Source: Gp1-AA122 sp036378535
GTDB taxonomy: Bacteria > Acidobacteriota > Terriglobia > Terriglobales > Acidobacteriaceae
Assembly (NCBI GenBank): GCA_036378535.1
Contig: DASUWH010000069.1
Coordinates: 15,436-79,435 of the forward strand
Direction of reading: 5' to 3'
DNA length: 64,000 nt
Numbering within the stretch: the first letter of the stretch is position 1; each line of letters begins with the position of its first letter. Under the pieces are notes generated by a model. It had not been told where the DNA came from, ran no database searches, and saw nothing but the letters and a program-made list of their open reading frames with translations. This document shows, one piece after another, positions 1 to 9,035 of the stretch. Both the position numbers and the translations under genes were made by a program.

Positions 1-140
1 ATGTAGACGATGGCACCCAGCCCGCCCCCGACGATGATGATCCACAGCCAGAAGCCATCGGGACGGCGGCGTATAAAATGGACGATCGCGAACGCCTGTA
101 GCAGGAGGCCCCAGCTAAAGAAATGAAGCAGAAGTCCCAT
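1..140 (-). CDS. Membrane protein, N-terminal fragment (cut by window edge)
   Basis: Only the first 46 codons are visible; the gene reads leftward from an ATG at 140 and leaves the window at position 1. It begins MGLLLHFFSWGLLLQ and shows one hydrophobic helix (about residues 2-20), a basic loop (IRRRPDG) and a second hydrophobic helix (about 29-46). There is no purine-rich ribosome binding site; a TATAGT box on the minus strand lies only about a dozen bases before the ATG, so the message may be almost leaderless. A two-helix N-terminus like this precedes soluble repeat domains in some acidobacterial membrane proteins, but the function cannot be read from this piece. Confidence 0.6.
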   Translation of the reverse strand, partial: MGLLLHFFSWGLLLQAFAIVHFIRRRPDGFWLWIIIVGGGLGAIVY

Positions 141-427
141 TGGGGAAATCGCACTATAGCATGCGACGCGCGCCCTCCCCGGCGGGCCGTAACAAACGGT
201 AGGCAAAATGCAACAATCAGACCAGAAAGCCGCATGCGGGAGGGCGATTGTACGGACTCGCTCAGGGCATTTCACCGGGCCTGCGGCCAAATATAACTGC
301 TGACTTAGATTAGCGGTTCAACAATGAATATGCCGCCACAGGGGAGTGGTAAGTGGTTTCCCTGCCCCGAGAAATGAATTACATTCTTTTGCCATATCAA
401 GAGTGGGGTTGCGCGGAGGCCTAAACT

Positions 428-2383
428 ATGAGTCGTTGGGCGACATTAGCGTGCTGCCTGCTGGCGGTTCTTTGTATCGCAATGGTGGCATGCACCATCA
501 GCAGTACTCCGGGCACCCAGACTCCCGTCTCTCTATCCATCCAGCCCGCAAATCCTACGCTGCCTTTGGGCCTTGTCCAGAGCTTTTTAGCCATAGCCCA
601 GCTACACGACGGTAGCTTGCAGGATGTGAGCCGTATCGCGCTATGGACCTCCTCGAACCCGGCGGTTGCTTCCATCGACAGCAAGGGAACTCTCAAGACC
701 TTGTCTCAGGGAAGTACGACGGTTACGGCCGTGTACGGTTCTTTGACGGCCACCTCCGGAGTAACAGTCGCGCCGCCAGGGGTGATCGCGGTAAATATCA
801 ATCCCCCAAATCCCAGCCCGATTGAAGTAGGAAACACGCTGCAGTTTACCGCCACAGGAACCATGAGCGACGGCAGCAACCCGCCCGACATCACCAACAA
901 GGTGAAGTGGGCGTCTTCCAACAGCAGTGTTGCCGACATCACTTCGGGAGGATTGGCGAAGGGCGATGCCGTAGGCGTCGCGTTGATCAGCGCCACTTAC
1001 GGAACTGGGCAGAACGCTCCCGTCGGCTTCGCCACCCTCATCGTCAATCCGTTGTTGACTTCTATCAATGTGATTCCCAATCTCGTCGATATTGCCGAGA
1101 GCACGGTGCAGCAATTCAGCGCTATCGGCTTCTACAATGACGGAAGCACCCAGGACATAACCGCACAAACCTCTACTCAGTGGGCCGCTAACTGCACGCC
1201 ATCAGGCGTAGCTAACGTCAATGCCGGACTAGCAAAGACAACTTTGACGGCAGGCTCGTGCACCATCACAGCGACTTCAGGCAGCGTCAGCAATGTGGCG
1301 ACATTGACCAATTCCGCCTTCAGCCTGAGCGCGCTGGCCGTCACCCCTGCGGTACCCGCTTTGCCGATCGGAGTGCCTATTCAGTTTCGAGCGACCGGAC
1401 AATTCGGCGCGACCGGGCCAGTTCAGGATCTGACATCAGCGCCGGGAATTAAATGGACATCGAGCAATACCTCCGTAGCGAAGAATCCTAGCGCCGGAAA
1501 GACGACGACGGTTGCGCACGGCACCACCACAATCACAGCCAAGTTCGGCAGTACGACAGCAACAACTACTTTGACGGTCAGCACCGCGACGCTATCTTCC
1601 ATTAGCCTGACGGTCCCGCTGACGAAACTTGGCGAAGGAACTATCTCTCAATTAAAAGCCACCGGAAAATTCAGCGATAACAGCACGCTGGATCTGACCA
1701 ACGCTGTAACCTGGAAATCGTCCGGACCCGCGATTGCAGTTTCTACGACAGGGTTGGTCACGGCTAACATTCCCGGCAGCGCCACCGTAACCGCGTCTCT
1801 CAACGGGGTGAGTGCTACCACGGCAACCCTGCAGGTGAACCCGGAGACTATACAATCCGTGGCCATCACGCCCGCGTCTGCGAGCATCGCCCCCGGTACG
1901 ACTCAACAATTCAAAGCCACGGTCACGTTCTCTGACAAGACACAGCAAGACATTACCTCGCTTCTGCAGTGGAATTCGTCGGATTCATCGGTGGCAACGG
2001 TCGAAGACTTCGATACTACGGCGGGCCTTGCCAGCGCGGTGGGCGCGGGAAGCTCAAATATTTCCGCAGTATTCGGATCCGTAAACGCCTCTACGTCGCC
2101 ATTGACTGTAACGGGAGCTGCACCCGCCAGTTTGGCCATCACAGCCAATCCCAGCATGACGCTAGGGACAAGCCAGCAGTTGAAGGCGGAGGTCACCTTC
2201 AATGACCTAACCAGCCAGGACGTGACGTCGCTGGTCACATGGTCATCGAGCAACATCAGTGTGCTGGTGATGACCACCTCAGGAATGGCGATAACTTCGG
2301 GTCATGGCTCAGCCACCGTGACCGCCACCTTCACTTCCTCGCTGGGAAGCGCCACAAACACGGCCACGATCACGGTCCCGTAG
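428..2383 (+). CDS. Lipoprotein with seven tandem Ig-like (Big_2) repeats
   Basis: The N-terminus is a lipoprotein signal: a hydrophobic core ending IAMVAC, with Cys22 as the likely lipidated residue, so the mature protein is exported and anchored in a membrane. Almost all the rest is seven repeats of about 82-90 residues. Each starts with a strand like SLSIQPANPTLPLG, has a central xQFxATxxFxDGSxQDIT element and a WxSSNxSVA turn, and ends in a TVTAxxGSxxATTxLTV strand. This is the pattern of bacterial Ig-like group 2 (BID_2) domains, which serve as stalks or adhesins on cell surfaces. No enzymatic or binding head is present. GGAGG at 415-419 supports the ATG at 428. Family call is secure; the ligand is unknown. 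Confidence 0.85.
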   Translation: MSRWATLACCLLAVLCIAMVACTISSTPGTQTPVSLSIQPANPTLPLGLVQSFLAIAQLHDGSLQDVSRIALWTSSNPAVASIDSKGTLKTLSQGSTTVTAVYGSLTATSGVTVAPPGVIAVNINPPNPSPIEVGNTLQFTATGTMSDGSNPPDITNKVKWASSNSSVADITSGGLAKGDAVGVALISATYGTGQNAPVGFATLIVNPLLTSINVIPNLVDIAESTVQQFSAIGFYNDGSTQDITAQTSTQWAANCTPSGVANVNAGLAKTTLTAGSCTITATSGSVSNVATLTNSAFSLSALAVTPAVPALPIGVPIQFRATGQFGATGPVQDLTSAPGIKWTSSNTSVAKNPSAGKTTTVAHGTTTITAKFGSTTATTTLTVSTATLSSISLTVPLTKLGEGTISQLKATGKFSDNSTLDLTNAVTWKSSGPAIAVSTTGLVTANIPGSATVTASLNGVSATTATLQVNPETIQSVAITPASASIAPGTTQQFKATVTFSDKTQQDITSLLQWNSSDSSVATVEDFDTTAGLASAVGAGSSNISAVFGSVNASTSPLTVTGAAPASLAITANPSMTLGTSQQLKAEVTFNDLTSQDVTSLVTWSSSNISVLVMTTSGMAITSGHGSATVTATFTSSLGSATNTATITVP

Positions 2384-2417
2384 CGGCGAACGGCCTCGAC
2401 GGGGGCTCACATTGCGG

Positions 2418-3287
2418 ATGGTAAAATCGGGTGTGGTGACGCCTTCCATCCGACTGCTGGCCATTGATATCGATGGCACCCTGCTCAACCCGCAATTCAA
2501 GATTAGCGATGGCGATCTGGCGGCGCTCCGCCGCGCTCACGAGATGGGCGTCGAAGTCGTTCTGGTTACGGGCCGCCGGCACACCTTTGCTTTGCCCATC
2601 GCGCAGTCGCTCGGGTTCGATCTGGGACTGATCAGTTCCAATGGCGCCGTTACCCGGTCCCTCAGCGGCGAAACCTTTCATCGCGACCTGCTGCCAGCCT
2701 CGACCGCGACGAAATTGTGCATGGCCATGAAGGAATTCCGTGGGAATACCGTTCTCACTTTCGATAAGGAAGCCAAAGGGGCGATTGTTCTGGAGCACAT
2801 GGGCGAGTTGACCGCAAGCATCGAGCGCTGGCTCGAGAAGAACATGAACTACATCGATTTCGTGATCCCGATCGAGAAGGCGCTCACCACCGACCCTGTG
2901 CAGGCGATGTTCTGCGGACCGATTGCCCGCATGCACGAAGCGCTGGCAGCGCTTGCCAGTAGCGGCCTGGAACATGACATTACTGTCCTCCGCACCGAAT
3001 ACCCGGTTCGGGATCTCTCGATCGTGGATGTGCTGAACCAGGGCTGCTCCAAGGGCCATGCCCTGGAACGTTGGGCCAGCTATCGCGGTATTCCTCGGGC
3101 GGAGGTCATGGCCATTGGAGATAACTTCAATGACATCGAAATGCTTGCCTTTGCCGGACACCCGGTTATCATGGGAAATGCGTGCGAAGAACTCCGGGGT
3201 AGAGGCTGGACAGTGACTCTGCCCAACGATCAGTGTGGAGTGGCAGCGGCCGTAGAGCAGGTACTAAACGCGCGCCCGGCCTTGTAG
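2418..3287 (+). CDS. Cof-type HAD-superfamily phosphatase
   Basis: A 289-residue protein with all four HAD motifs: motif I DIDGTLL (nucleophile Asp17, acid/base Asp19), motif II VLVTGRR, motif III Lys212 in SKGHAL, and motif IV GDNFNDIE (about 234-241). The long cap between motifs II and III is the C2 type of the Cof/YidA family, which dephosphorylates sugar phosphates, flavin or pyridoxal phosphates; the substrate here cannot be told. I chose the ATG at 2418; a TTG at 2412 and GTGs at 2433 and 2436 are in frame and also possible. The gene lies 34 bases after the Ig-repeat lipoprotein and immediately before a lytic transglycosylase, on the same strand. Confidence 0.85.
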   Translation: MVKSGVVTPSIRLLAIDIDGTLLNPQFKISDGDLAALRRAHEMGVEVVLVTGRRHTFALPIAQSLGFDLGLISSNGAVTRSLSGETFHRDLLPASTATKLCMAMKEFRGNTVLTFDKEAKGAIVLEHMGELTASIERWLEKNMNYIDFVIPIEKALTTDPVQAMFCGPIARMHEALAALASSGLEHDITVLRTEYPVRDLSIVDVLNQGCSKGHALERWASYRGIPRAEVMAIGDNFNDIEMLAFAGHPVIMGNACEELRGRGWTVTLPNDQCGVAAAVEQVLNARPAL

Positions 3288-3316
3288 GCGGATTTTTTCA
3301 CGCAAGCGGAAGCAGA

Positions 3317-4063
3317 ATGTCTTTACGTAATTTACTTGCCATCGGCGTGTTGCTGTTAGCCCCTGCTGTCGCCTGCTCCGCTTCCGACATAGCGGTATTG
3401 CGCAATGGCTTCTCCATCCCGCACGAGAGCCGTGAAGCGATCGGAACCATGACCCGCTTGTACACGGCGATCGATAAAAGCAGCTACGTGGATATTCCTA
3501 CCGACCAGATTGAACGCTTCGAAAAGGATCTGACCCCCAAGCTTGGCCCGCAGCAGGTTTCAGTGCCGCCAATGGCGAGCCCAAACTTAAAGGAAGTGAT
3601 TCAAGGCGCGAGTGATAAACAGTTGCTGGATGTTGACCTGGTCAACAGCGTTATCCGCGCCGAGAGCGGATTTAATACTCACGCCGTATCTCCTAAGGGC
3701 GCCCGGGGCTTGATGCAGCTTATGCCTGATACCGCGTCGACGTTGGGCGTAAGCAACTCTTTTGACCCCAAGGCTAACGTCGAAGGGGGAACTCAGTATT
3801 TGCGCTGGCTGCTGGACCGCTACAACTATGATCTGGCCAAAGCTCTGGCGGCTTACAACGCCGGCCCGCATCGCGTAGAGCAATATCACGGCATTCCGCC
3901 CTACGCTGAAACCCGAGCCTACGTGGCGCGGATCATTCGGGATTTCAATCGCCAGAAATTAGCGGAACGTAAAGCCCTGGCGGCGACGACGAAAAAGAAC
4001 AAACCATCAGCGCCCGGCCACGGTTTCGCTAAGAACACGGAGCAAGCCAGCGGCAGTAACTAG
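3317..4063 (+). CDS. Secreted lytic transglycosylase (SLT domain)
   Basis: A 248-residue exported protein. The ATG at 3317 gives a signal peptide (MSLRNLLAIGVLLLAPAVAC) that a longer in-frame start would bury. The C-terminal half is a family 1 lytic transglycosylase domain: catalytic Glu116 in RAESGF, then SPKGARGLMQLMP, a GGTQYLRWLLDRY helix and the AYNAGPHRV element. Such enzymes cleave the MurNAc-GlcNAc bond of peptidoglycan with formation of 1,6-anhydro ends. The signal peptide contains a Cys near the cleavage site (VAC), so it could alternatively be a lipoprotein. The tail is Lys/Ala-rich and probably disordered. Position just after the HAD gene suggests co-transcription. Confidence 0.88.
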   Translation: MSLRNLLAIGVLLLAPAVACSASDIAVLRNGFSIPHESREAIGTMTRLYTAIDKSSYVDIPTDQIERFEKDLTPKLGPQQVSVPPMASPNLKEVIQGASDKQLLDVDLVNSVIRAESGFNTHAVSPKGARGLMQLMPDTASTLGVSNSFDPKANVEGGTQYLRWLLDRYNYDLAKALAAYNAGPHRVEQYHGIPPYAETRAYVARIIRDFNRQKLAERKALAATTKKNKPSAPGHGFAKNTEQASGSN

Positions 4064-4138
4064 AGCCAACCGCGTTGACCTCTATGGAAGTCTCAGATAC
4101 TGTGATTGCTTGCTCGCGGTCGTGTAACCACTCTGTTC

Positions 4139-5410
4139 ATGACTAAAAAACGTATTCTGAGCACGGCCATCGTGCTCGCTCTCTTGTCTGTGCTGGTGTA
4201 CTTCCAGGTCCAGCACTGGAGATCCTTCGATTGGGCCCGTTTCCGCCAAGCCAGCCATGTGGACCCGCTCCATATCATTGCCGCCATAGCGATTATTCAT
4301 TTCACCTACATTCTGCGGGCGCTGCGTTGGAAAATCTTCCTCCAGCCCGTGTGTAAGACAGAGACCCGGCGCCTGGTCTCGCCAACGTTCGTGGGATTTG
4401 CCGGACTGGCTTTGTTAGGCCGTCCAGGAGAGTTCATTCGCCCTTACCTGATCGGGGTGAAGGAGAAGGTAACGTTCTCTTCGCAGTTGGGCGTGTGGAC
4501 GGTAGAACGCATCTTTGACGTCGGGGCTTTCACCATCCTGATGACCATCGATGTCTTTGTGTCAGCGCAGCTGCGCGCCAATCCTTATATCGGGAAATTC
4601 AGGCTGGCCGCTCTGCTTCTTTGCGGGTTGGTGGCAATGGCAAGTCTCATTGCTGTGCTGATCCGCAGGCGCGGCCACGCATTCGCCAGTTTTCTTCACC
4701 GGCTTACCTCTCGGGTCTCCACCGGCTTGGCCCACCAGGTAGACCAAAAGGTGCGCGCTTTTGGCGAAGGATTGAACACCATAGCCAGCGCGAAGGCATT
4801 TGTTCAACTGGTAGCCGTATCGGTGGCCATGTGGTTCCTGATTGCACTGGCCTATCGCGAGGTTGCGCACTCCTATCCACCCGAGCTGAGCGATGTACAG
4901 ACGGCTGGTGCTCCGTCGCTGGACGTGGAAAATGCACAGCTGGCGGGCGTTCCCGAATTGGCTGGACAAGAGCTCACTCCCGATGTAGTTGCCGAGGTCG
5001 CAAACGGCGTGATGCAGAAGGGCTACACGGTGAAGCAGGAGGGCAGCGACGTCTGGCTGCTTCGCAAGAATAAACGCATCAAGAAAATCGGCGATCGTCC
5101 CCACCTCAGCAACCTGGATGTCGCCCGCGTGCTCCTGCTCATGGGATTCAGCATGATTGGCTCCATCGTGCAGTTGCCCGCGGTCGGAGGCGGAAGCCAG
5201 CTGGCGGTCATCAGCGCGCTCCAGGTGATCTACGGTATTCCACCCGAAATGGCTGTGAGTTGCGGGATTCTGCTTTGGTTGGTTACGTTCATGAGCTGCG
5301 TACCCGTCGGTTTGGCCTTTGCCCATCGTGAGCACTTGTCCTTGAGGAAGCTCTCCGAAGAAAGCGCGCAGGAAGAGGAGGAGACAGTGTCCTCCCAGCC
5401 AACGGCCTGA
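4139..5410 (+). CDS. Flippase-like integral membrane protein (LPG synthase TM / UPF0104 family) with soluble insertion
   Basis: A 423-residue multi-spanning protein. The hydrophobic pattern, the HFTYILRALRW and GLALLGRPGEFIRPYL motifs and the closing LPAVGGGSQLAVISALQ motif match the lysylphosphatidylglycerol-synthetase transmembrane (AglD/UPF0104) family, whose members flip or handle lipid-linked substrates in the inner membrane. Between the helix ending at about residue 243 and the one resuming at about 326 is an unusual hydrophilic stretch of about 80 residues (Pro/Glu/Val-rich first, then KKGYTV-like beta strands and a basic NKRIKKIG). The C-terminus is acidic. The ATG at 4139 was preferred to an upstream TTG because it places the first hydrophobic helix at the very start. 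Substrate unknown. Confidence 0.75.
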   Translation: MTKKRILSTAIVLALLSVLVYFQVQHWRSFDWARFRQASHVDPLHIIAAIAIIHFTYILRALRWKIFLQPVCKTETRRLVSPTFVGFAGLALLGRPGEFIRPYLIGVKEKVTFSSQLGVWTVERIFDVGAFTILMTIDVFVSAQLRANPYIGKFRLAALLLCGLVAMASLIAVLIRRRGHAFASFLHRLTSRVSTGLAHQVDQKVRAFGEGLNTIASAKAFVQLVAVSVAMWFLIALAYREVAHSYPPELSDVQTAGAPSLDVENAQLAGVPELAGQELTPDVVAEVANGVMQKGYTVKQEGSDVWLLRKNKRIKKIGDRPHLSNLDVARVLLLMGFSMIGSIVQLPAVGGGSQLAVISALQVIYGIPPEMAVSCGILLWLVTFMSCVPVGLAFAHREHLSLRKLSEESAQEEEETVSSQPTA

Positions 5411-5416
5411 GAAGAA

Positions 5417-5575
5417 GCAGTCAGCATTCAGCCAAGATCCTTCTAAGAAGTTGGTACACCGAGCAGTAGAATTGTTGTCCCGAGAGTTTTCATCACATTT
5501 GCGGTTTCGAGCGCAGCGAGGATCTGCTTTGTCCGCCCACAAGTCTAAACTGGCTGAATGCTGACTGCTGAATGC
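5417..5575. repeat. Stutter-arm inverted repeat between flippase gene and nrdR
   Basis: An 18-base arm at 5417-5434 (GCAGTCAGCATTCAGCCA) returns as its exact reverse complement at 5551-5568. Each arm is itself built of a repeated word (CAGTCAGCATTCAGC), and the 3' arm carries a further partial copy (CTGAATGC). Between the arms, around 5497-5526, is a degenerate copy of the CCCGAG..GCGAGGATCT core seen at other intergenic sites. No reading frame of note occupies it. Confidence 0.85.
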
Positions 5576-5652
5576 AGAAAGCTATTACTGTTACAATCAA
5601 ACTTTGTCAAAAAGCAGGCCCCTAATAGGGCCACGGAGTTTCCAAGCGCCAG

Positions 5653-6147
5653 ATGAAGTGTCCTTTTTGCGGGTTCCCCAACGACAAGGTCGTGGACTCG
5701 CGCGAAAGCAAGGAAGCCGACGCGATCCGCCGCCGTCGCGAATGCCTGAAATGTGAAAAGCGCTTTACCACCTACGAGCGGATCGACGAGATCCCCTACA
5801 TGGTCGTGAAGAAGGATGGCCGCCGCGAAAAATTTGAACGCCAGAAGGTGCTCAACGGTCTGCTGCGCGCCTGCGAAAAGCGGCCCGTACCGATGGCTAA
5901 GCTGGAGCAGATCGTCAACGACGCCGAGTCGTTTGTCATCGAATCTCCGGAACGCGAGCGCAAAACCACAGAAATTGGCGAGTTGATCATGAACCGCCTG
6001 CGCAAGTACGACAAGGTGGCATATGTGCGCTTCGCCTCGGTTTACCTGGATTTTAAGGACGTCAAAGAGTTCCTGGCCGAACTAAAAGACTTGATGAAGA
6101 CGAAAGAACCGGTCGAGGTGAAACCGCGTGCCGCTGCGAAAACCTAA
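5653..6147 (+). CDS. nrdR: Transcriptional repressor NrdR
   Basis: A 164-residue protein (family usually about 150-170). The N-terminal zinc ribbon uses C3xxC6 and C31xxC34, followed by the ATP-cone domain (about residues 46-136) with VVKKDGRREKFERQK, the binding loop typical of the family. NrdR senses ATP/dATP and represses ribonucleotide reductase genes by binding paired NrdR boxes. No nrd gene lies in this window, but a close match to the NrdR box consensus occurs in front of smc at 28538-28553. The start is set by the MKCPFC motif, which is invariantly at the N-terminus. The upstream region has a GGCCC/GGGCC hairpin at 5618-5632. Confidence 0.97.
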   Translation: MKCPFCGFPNDKVVDSRESKEADAIRRRRECLKCEKRFTTYERIDEIPYMVVKKDGRREKFERQKVLNGLLRACEKRPVPMAKLEQIVNDAESFVIESPERERKTTEIGELIMNRLRKYDKVAYVRFASVYLDFKDVKEFLAELKDLMKTKEPVEVKPRAAAKT

Positions 6148-6219
6148 GATTCACCAGAAACAGTTTGCTCATGTGTTGGCTTGGTGAACCTTTGGTGTCC
6201 TCTGTGGTGATTTCTTTTT

Positions 6220-7248
6220 ATGACTTATCGCATCACTCTGATTCCCGGCGACGGCATCGGCCCTGAAGTAACCCAGGCTGCGGTCCGCGTTCTGGAAGCC
6301 ACAGGCCTGAAGTTCGAATGGGAAACCTTTCAGGCGGGAGCTGAAGCTTACGAGAAGTATCGCGAGTATATTCCCAAAGAACTGATCCAATCGGTTGAGC
6401 GCACTCGCGTGGCTCTGAAGGGGCCGGTTACTACCCCGATCGGCGGGGGCTTTGCCAGCATCAATGTCGAGTTGCGTAAGCGCTTCGAACTGTACGCCAA
6501 TTTTCGCCCGATCCGAAACCTGCCCCACATTCCCACTCGCTATCCCGACGTTGATCTCATCATCATTCGAGAAAACACCGAAGGCCTTTACTCCGGGATC
6601 GAGCACGAAGTTGTTCCAGGCGTAGTCGAGAGCCTGAAGATCATTACCGCCAAAGCGTCCACGCGCATCGCGCGCTTCGCCTTCGAATACGCTCGCAAAA
6701 ACAAGCGGAAGAAGATCCACGCAATTCACAAAGCTAACATCATGAAATTGTCCGACGGCCTTTTTCTCCGATGCTCGCGGGATGTGGCCAAACAATATCC
6801 GGAGATCACATACGGCGAGCATATCGTCGATAACACCTGCATGCAGCTGGTCATGAATCCCTACCAGTACGACATGCTGCTGCTGGAGAATCTCTACGGA
6901 GACATCATTTCCGATTTGTGCGCCGCCTTCGTTGGCGGCCTGGGATTCGTTCCCGGCGCGAATATTGGCGACGAGTGCGCTATCTTCGAAGCCGTACACG
7001 GTTCCGCTCCGGACATTGCCGGGAAAAATATCGCTAATCCTACTGCCCTAATTCGCTCAGCCCTGCTCATGCTGCGCCACATCGGCGAGCAGGACGCCGC
7101 GCTCAGGATCCGCAATGCCTTGGAGAAGGTCTACCGCGACCGCGACAAGCTGACTCGTGATGTTGGCGGAAAAGCAGGCACCTCGGAATTCGCCGATCAC
7201 GTGATTGAAGCGATGGAATCGGCCGAAGTCACGGTCGGAAGTTCCTAG
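6220..7248 (+). CDS. NAD-dependent isocitrate / isopropylmalate-type dehydrogenase
   Basis: A 342-residue member of the beta-decarboxylating dehydrogenase family. It starts with the nucleotide-binding edge ITLIPGDGIGPEV and has the substrate arginines in LRKRFELYANFRPIR, the IIRENTEGLYSGIEH phosphorylation-loop region, the catalytic Lys in HKANIMKLSDG and the metal aspartates in NLYGDIISDL, followed by EAVHGSAPDIAGK. NxxGLYSGIEH with short length resembles bacterial/mitochondrial-type NAD isocitrate dehydrogenase rather than LeuB. I therefore favour the TCA reaction isocitrate to 2-oxoglutarate, with homoisocitrate or tartrate-type substrates as alternatives. No leu genes are adjacent. There is no obvious ribosome binding site before the ATG. 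Confidence 0.85.
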   Translation: MTYRITLIPGDGIGPEVTQAAVRVLEATGLKFEWETFQAGAEAYEKYREYIPKELIQSVERTRVALKGPVTTPIGGGFASINVELRKRFELYANFRPIRNLPHIPTRYPDVDLIIIRENTEGLYSGIEHEVVPGVVESLKIITAKASTRIARFAFEYARKNKRKKIHAIHKANIMKLSDGLFLRCSRDVAKQYPEITYGEHIVDNTCMQLVMNPYQYDMLLLENLYGDIISDLCAAFVGGLGFVPGANIGDECAIFEAVHGSAPDIAGKNIANPTALIRSALLMLRHIGEQDAALRIRNALEKVYRDRDKLTRDVGGKAGTSEFADHVIEAMESAEVTVGSS

Positions 7249-7280
7249 AACTACGCTGTTATTGCGAGCAAAACCAGGAT

Positions 7281-7334
7281 CTGGGTTCGCGCCTGGATGA
7301 GGGAAACCCAGACCCTCACTTCGTTCGGGATGAT
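7281..7334. repeat. Intergenic repeat with inverted TCATCCCGA core
   Basis: CTGGGTT (7281-7287) pairs with AACCCAG (7305-7311). From there to 7334 runs the reverse complement of the core TCATCCCGAACGAAGTGAGG, the same word that lies in plus orientation at 19509 and 22007. It sits between the 3' ends of two convergent genes, so a transcription-terminating or insulating role is possible but unproven. Confidence 0.7.
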
Positions 7335-7345
7335 AATTTGTAGGT

Positions 7346-7834
7346 TTAGGAAATAGCTATCGCCGATCGTTTCTGATCTCCGGAACGAATCCTGCCCGTC
7401 CGCCGCAGCTGCACGATCAAGTAGATAGAAGCAAGCAACAAAAGTGGCGAAGAATAAAAGCCCGGAGCTGGGCGTGCGAAATGCACAGAGGCAACAGTTT
7501 GCCCCAGGATAGTGGCGAGTGTGTGGCCACCGGCGTTGATGATCATGACAATGCTGAGAAACCAGGCTAGAGGTCGGATCAACCGGGAGCCCCGAAAGAC
7601 CAAGGGCGAGAGCAGCAGTGCCACAACAACTCCGGCAATGAGGCTATCTAACCATTCGCGGAACCCAAAGGCGGGCATGGGAAACCATCCCCAGCGCTCA
7701 CGCATGGCAATCACAGTTGGATTGTAGACGGACAGAAAACCGGTGAGGGCTTCGTCGGTGATATGCACCGCGACGGCCAGGCAAAGGCCAACCCACGCGA
7801 TCCCGAGCTTCCTGTAAGGCGAAGGCTGGAACAT
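7346..7834 (-). CDS. HXXEE-type multi-pass membrane protein
   Basis: A 162-residue protein with about four hydrophobic helices. The second helix carries AVHITDEAL, a variant of the His-x-x-Glu-Glu motif, and a later helix carries INAGGHTLATI, matching the second conserved Asn...His pair of HXXEE-domain proteins. That family is thought from its conserved polar residues to be a membrane-embedded metal enzyme, but no member is well characterised to my knowledge. I set the start at 7834 because a perfect GGAGGT lies four bases before this ATG; a longer form from 7870 would lack such a site. It is convergent with the isocitrate dehydrogenase gene and stands alone. Confidence 0.65.
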   Translation of the reverse strand: MFQPSPYRKLGIAWVGLCLAVAVHITDEALTGFLSVYNPTVIAMRERWGWFPMPAFGFREWLDSLIAGVVVALLLSPLVFRGSRLIRPLAWFLSIVMIINAGGHTLATILGQTVASVHFARPAPGFYSSPLLLLASIYLIVQLRRTGRIRSGDQKRSAIAIS

Positions 7835-7990
7835 CGGACCTCCATTCAGGAACTCACTGACTTCAATCAAGTTTCCCGCCCGGCAACTTGCCTGTCAACG
7901 CGAGAAGAACGAATGATCCCGGGCACACATTGACGAGGGCTGCTGGTTTTCAGTAACATTTCGCCGCTTCTAGTTTTGGGGTCCTGGGGG

Positions 7991-9001
7991 ATGGCAATCA
8001 CAACACGGCGTATTGGAGTGGTCCTTTTCCAGCTCGGCGGACCGGATAAGCTGGAAGCGATCGAGCCTTTTCTTTATAACCTGTTCTGCGATCCTGACAT
8101 CATTGACTTCCCTTTCGCACGCATTGGGAGAAAACCACTGGCCAAGCTCATCTCGACCACGCGTGCTAAGAAGGTGCAGCACCATTATTCGGTAATCGGA
8201 GGGGGATCGCCGATCCGCCGATTCACCGAAAAGCAGGCCCGCGCTCTCGAAAACAGATTGGCGGATGCCGGCCTGGATGCCCGCTGCTTTGTGGCCATGC
8301 GCTACTGGCATCCGTTCACCGCCGAGGCAATCGAACAGTTGCTGGAGGCGCGCTGCGAAGAGGTGGTGCTGTTGCCTCTTTATCCGCACTATTCTTCGAC
8401 TACTACCGGCAGCAGCCTCAATGAATGGAACCGCCTTTTCGACGACCGCATCCCGGTTCATCTCGTCGACAGCTTTTACAAGAACGACTTGTATCTGAAT
8501 GCTCTCGTCGAGAAGATCGATGCGGCGCTGGCGCGCTTCGTTCCCGCCAAGAAACCGGAACTGGTCTTCAGCGCTCACAGCCTGCCCATTTCTGTGGTGG
8601 AGAAGGGCGATCCTTACCAGCGCCAGATTGCGGAAACCGTAGAGTTAGTAATGCACCAGGGCGGCTGGAGCAACCGCTATCGTCTCTGCTACCAGAGTAA
8701 AGTGGGGGCAAGTAAATGGCTGCAGCCGTCGCTGCATACCACTCTTCGTGAGCTGGCCGATGAACGCGTGAAAGACGTTTGCATCGTGCCTATCTCCTTC
8801 GTCTCGGACCACGTGGAAACGTTAGGGGAAATCGATCACGAGGCGCGGGAAGAGGCTCACAAGCTTGGTATCGAGCAATTTGAGATGACTTCCGGGCTGA
8901 ACGATTCGCCCACATTTATCGCAGCGCTGGCGGGCTTGGTAATGTCGGCGTTGAATTCGAAATCAAGAACCGAAAGTGATTATCTCGTTGCGGCTGATTG
9001 A
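7991..9001 (+). CDS. hemH: Ferrochelatase
   Basis: A 336-residue ferrochelatase, which inserts Fe2+ into protoporphyrin (or oxidises no further in coproporphyrin-type pathways). Seen: the N-terminal VVLFQLGGPD, the MRYWHPFT segment, LLPLYPHYSSTTTGSS, the catalytic His196 in FSAHSLP and the acidic metal path HVETLGEIDHE (Glu276/Glu280). The ATG at 7991 follows GGGGG directly; an in-frame TTG at 7976 is less convincing. It is immediately upstream of the Rieske/cytochrome b/multihaem cytochrome block, whose products need haem b and c, and of ctaA, which makes haem A, so the position is probably functional rather than accidental. Confidence 0.96.
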   Translation: MAITTRRIGVVLFQLGGPDKLEAIEPFLYNLFCDPDIIDFPFARIGRKPLAKLISTTRAKKVQHHYSVIGGGSPIRRFTEKQARALENRLADAGLDARCFVAMRYWHPFTAEAIEQLLEARCEEVVLLPLYPHYSSTTTGSSLNEWNRLFDDRIPVHLVDSFYKNDLYLNALVEKIDAALARFVPAKKPELVFSAHSLPISVVEKGDPYQRQIAETVELVMHQGGWSNRYRLCYQSKVGASKWLQPSLHTTLRELADERVKDVCIVPISFVSDHVETLGEIDHEAREEAHKLGIEQFEMTSGLNDSPTFIAALAGLVMSALNSKSRTESDYLVAAD

Positions 9002-9035
9002 GCAGCGATGTAAGAACGGGAAAGGGTGAGTACGG

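Noticed and set aside
2370..3161. A 263-codon minus-strand frame opposite the HAD phosphatase.
   Set aside because: Mirrors the codon bias of the real plus-strand gene and shows no motif.
4562..5542. A 326-codon open frame on the minus strand across the flippase gene.
   Set aside because: It is antisense to a gene with clear family motifs, has no recognisable domain and its composition (His/Gln/Arg-rich) is that of a shadow frame.
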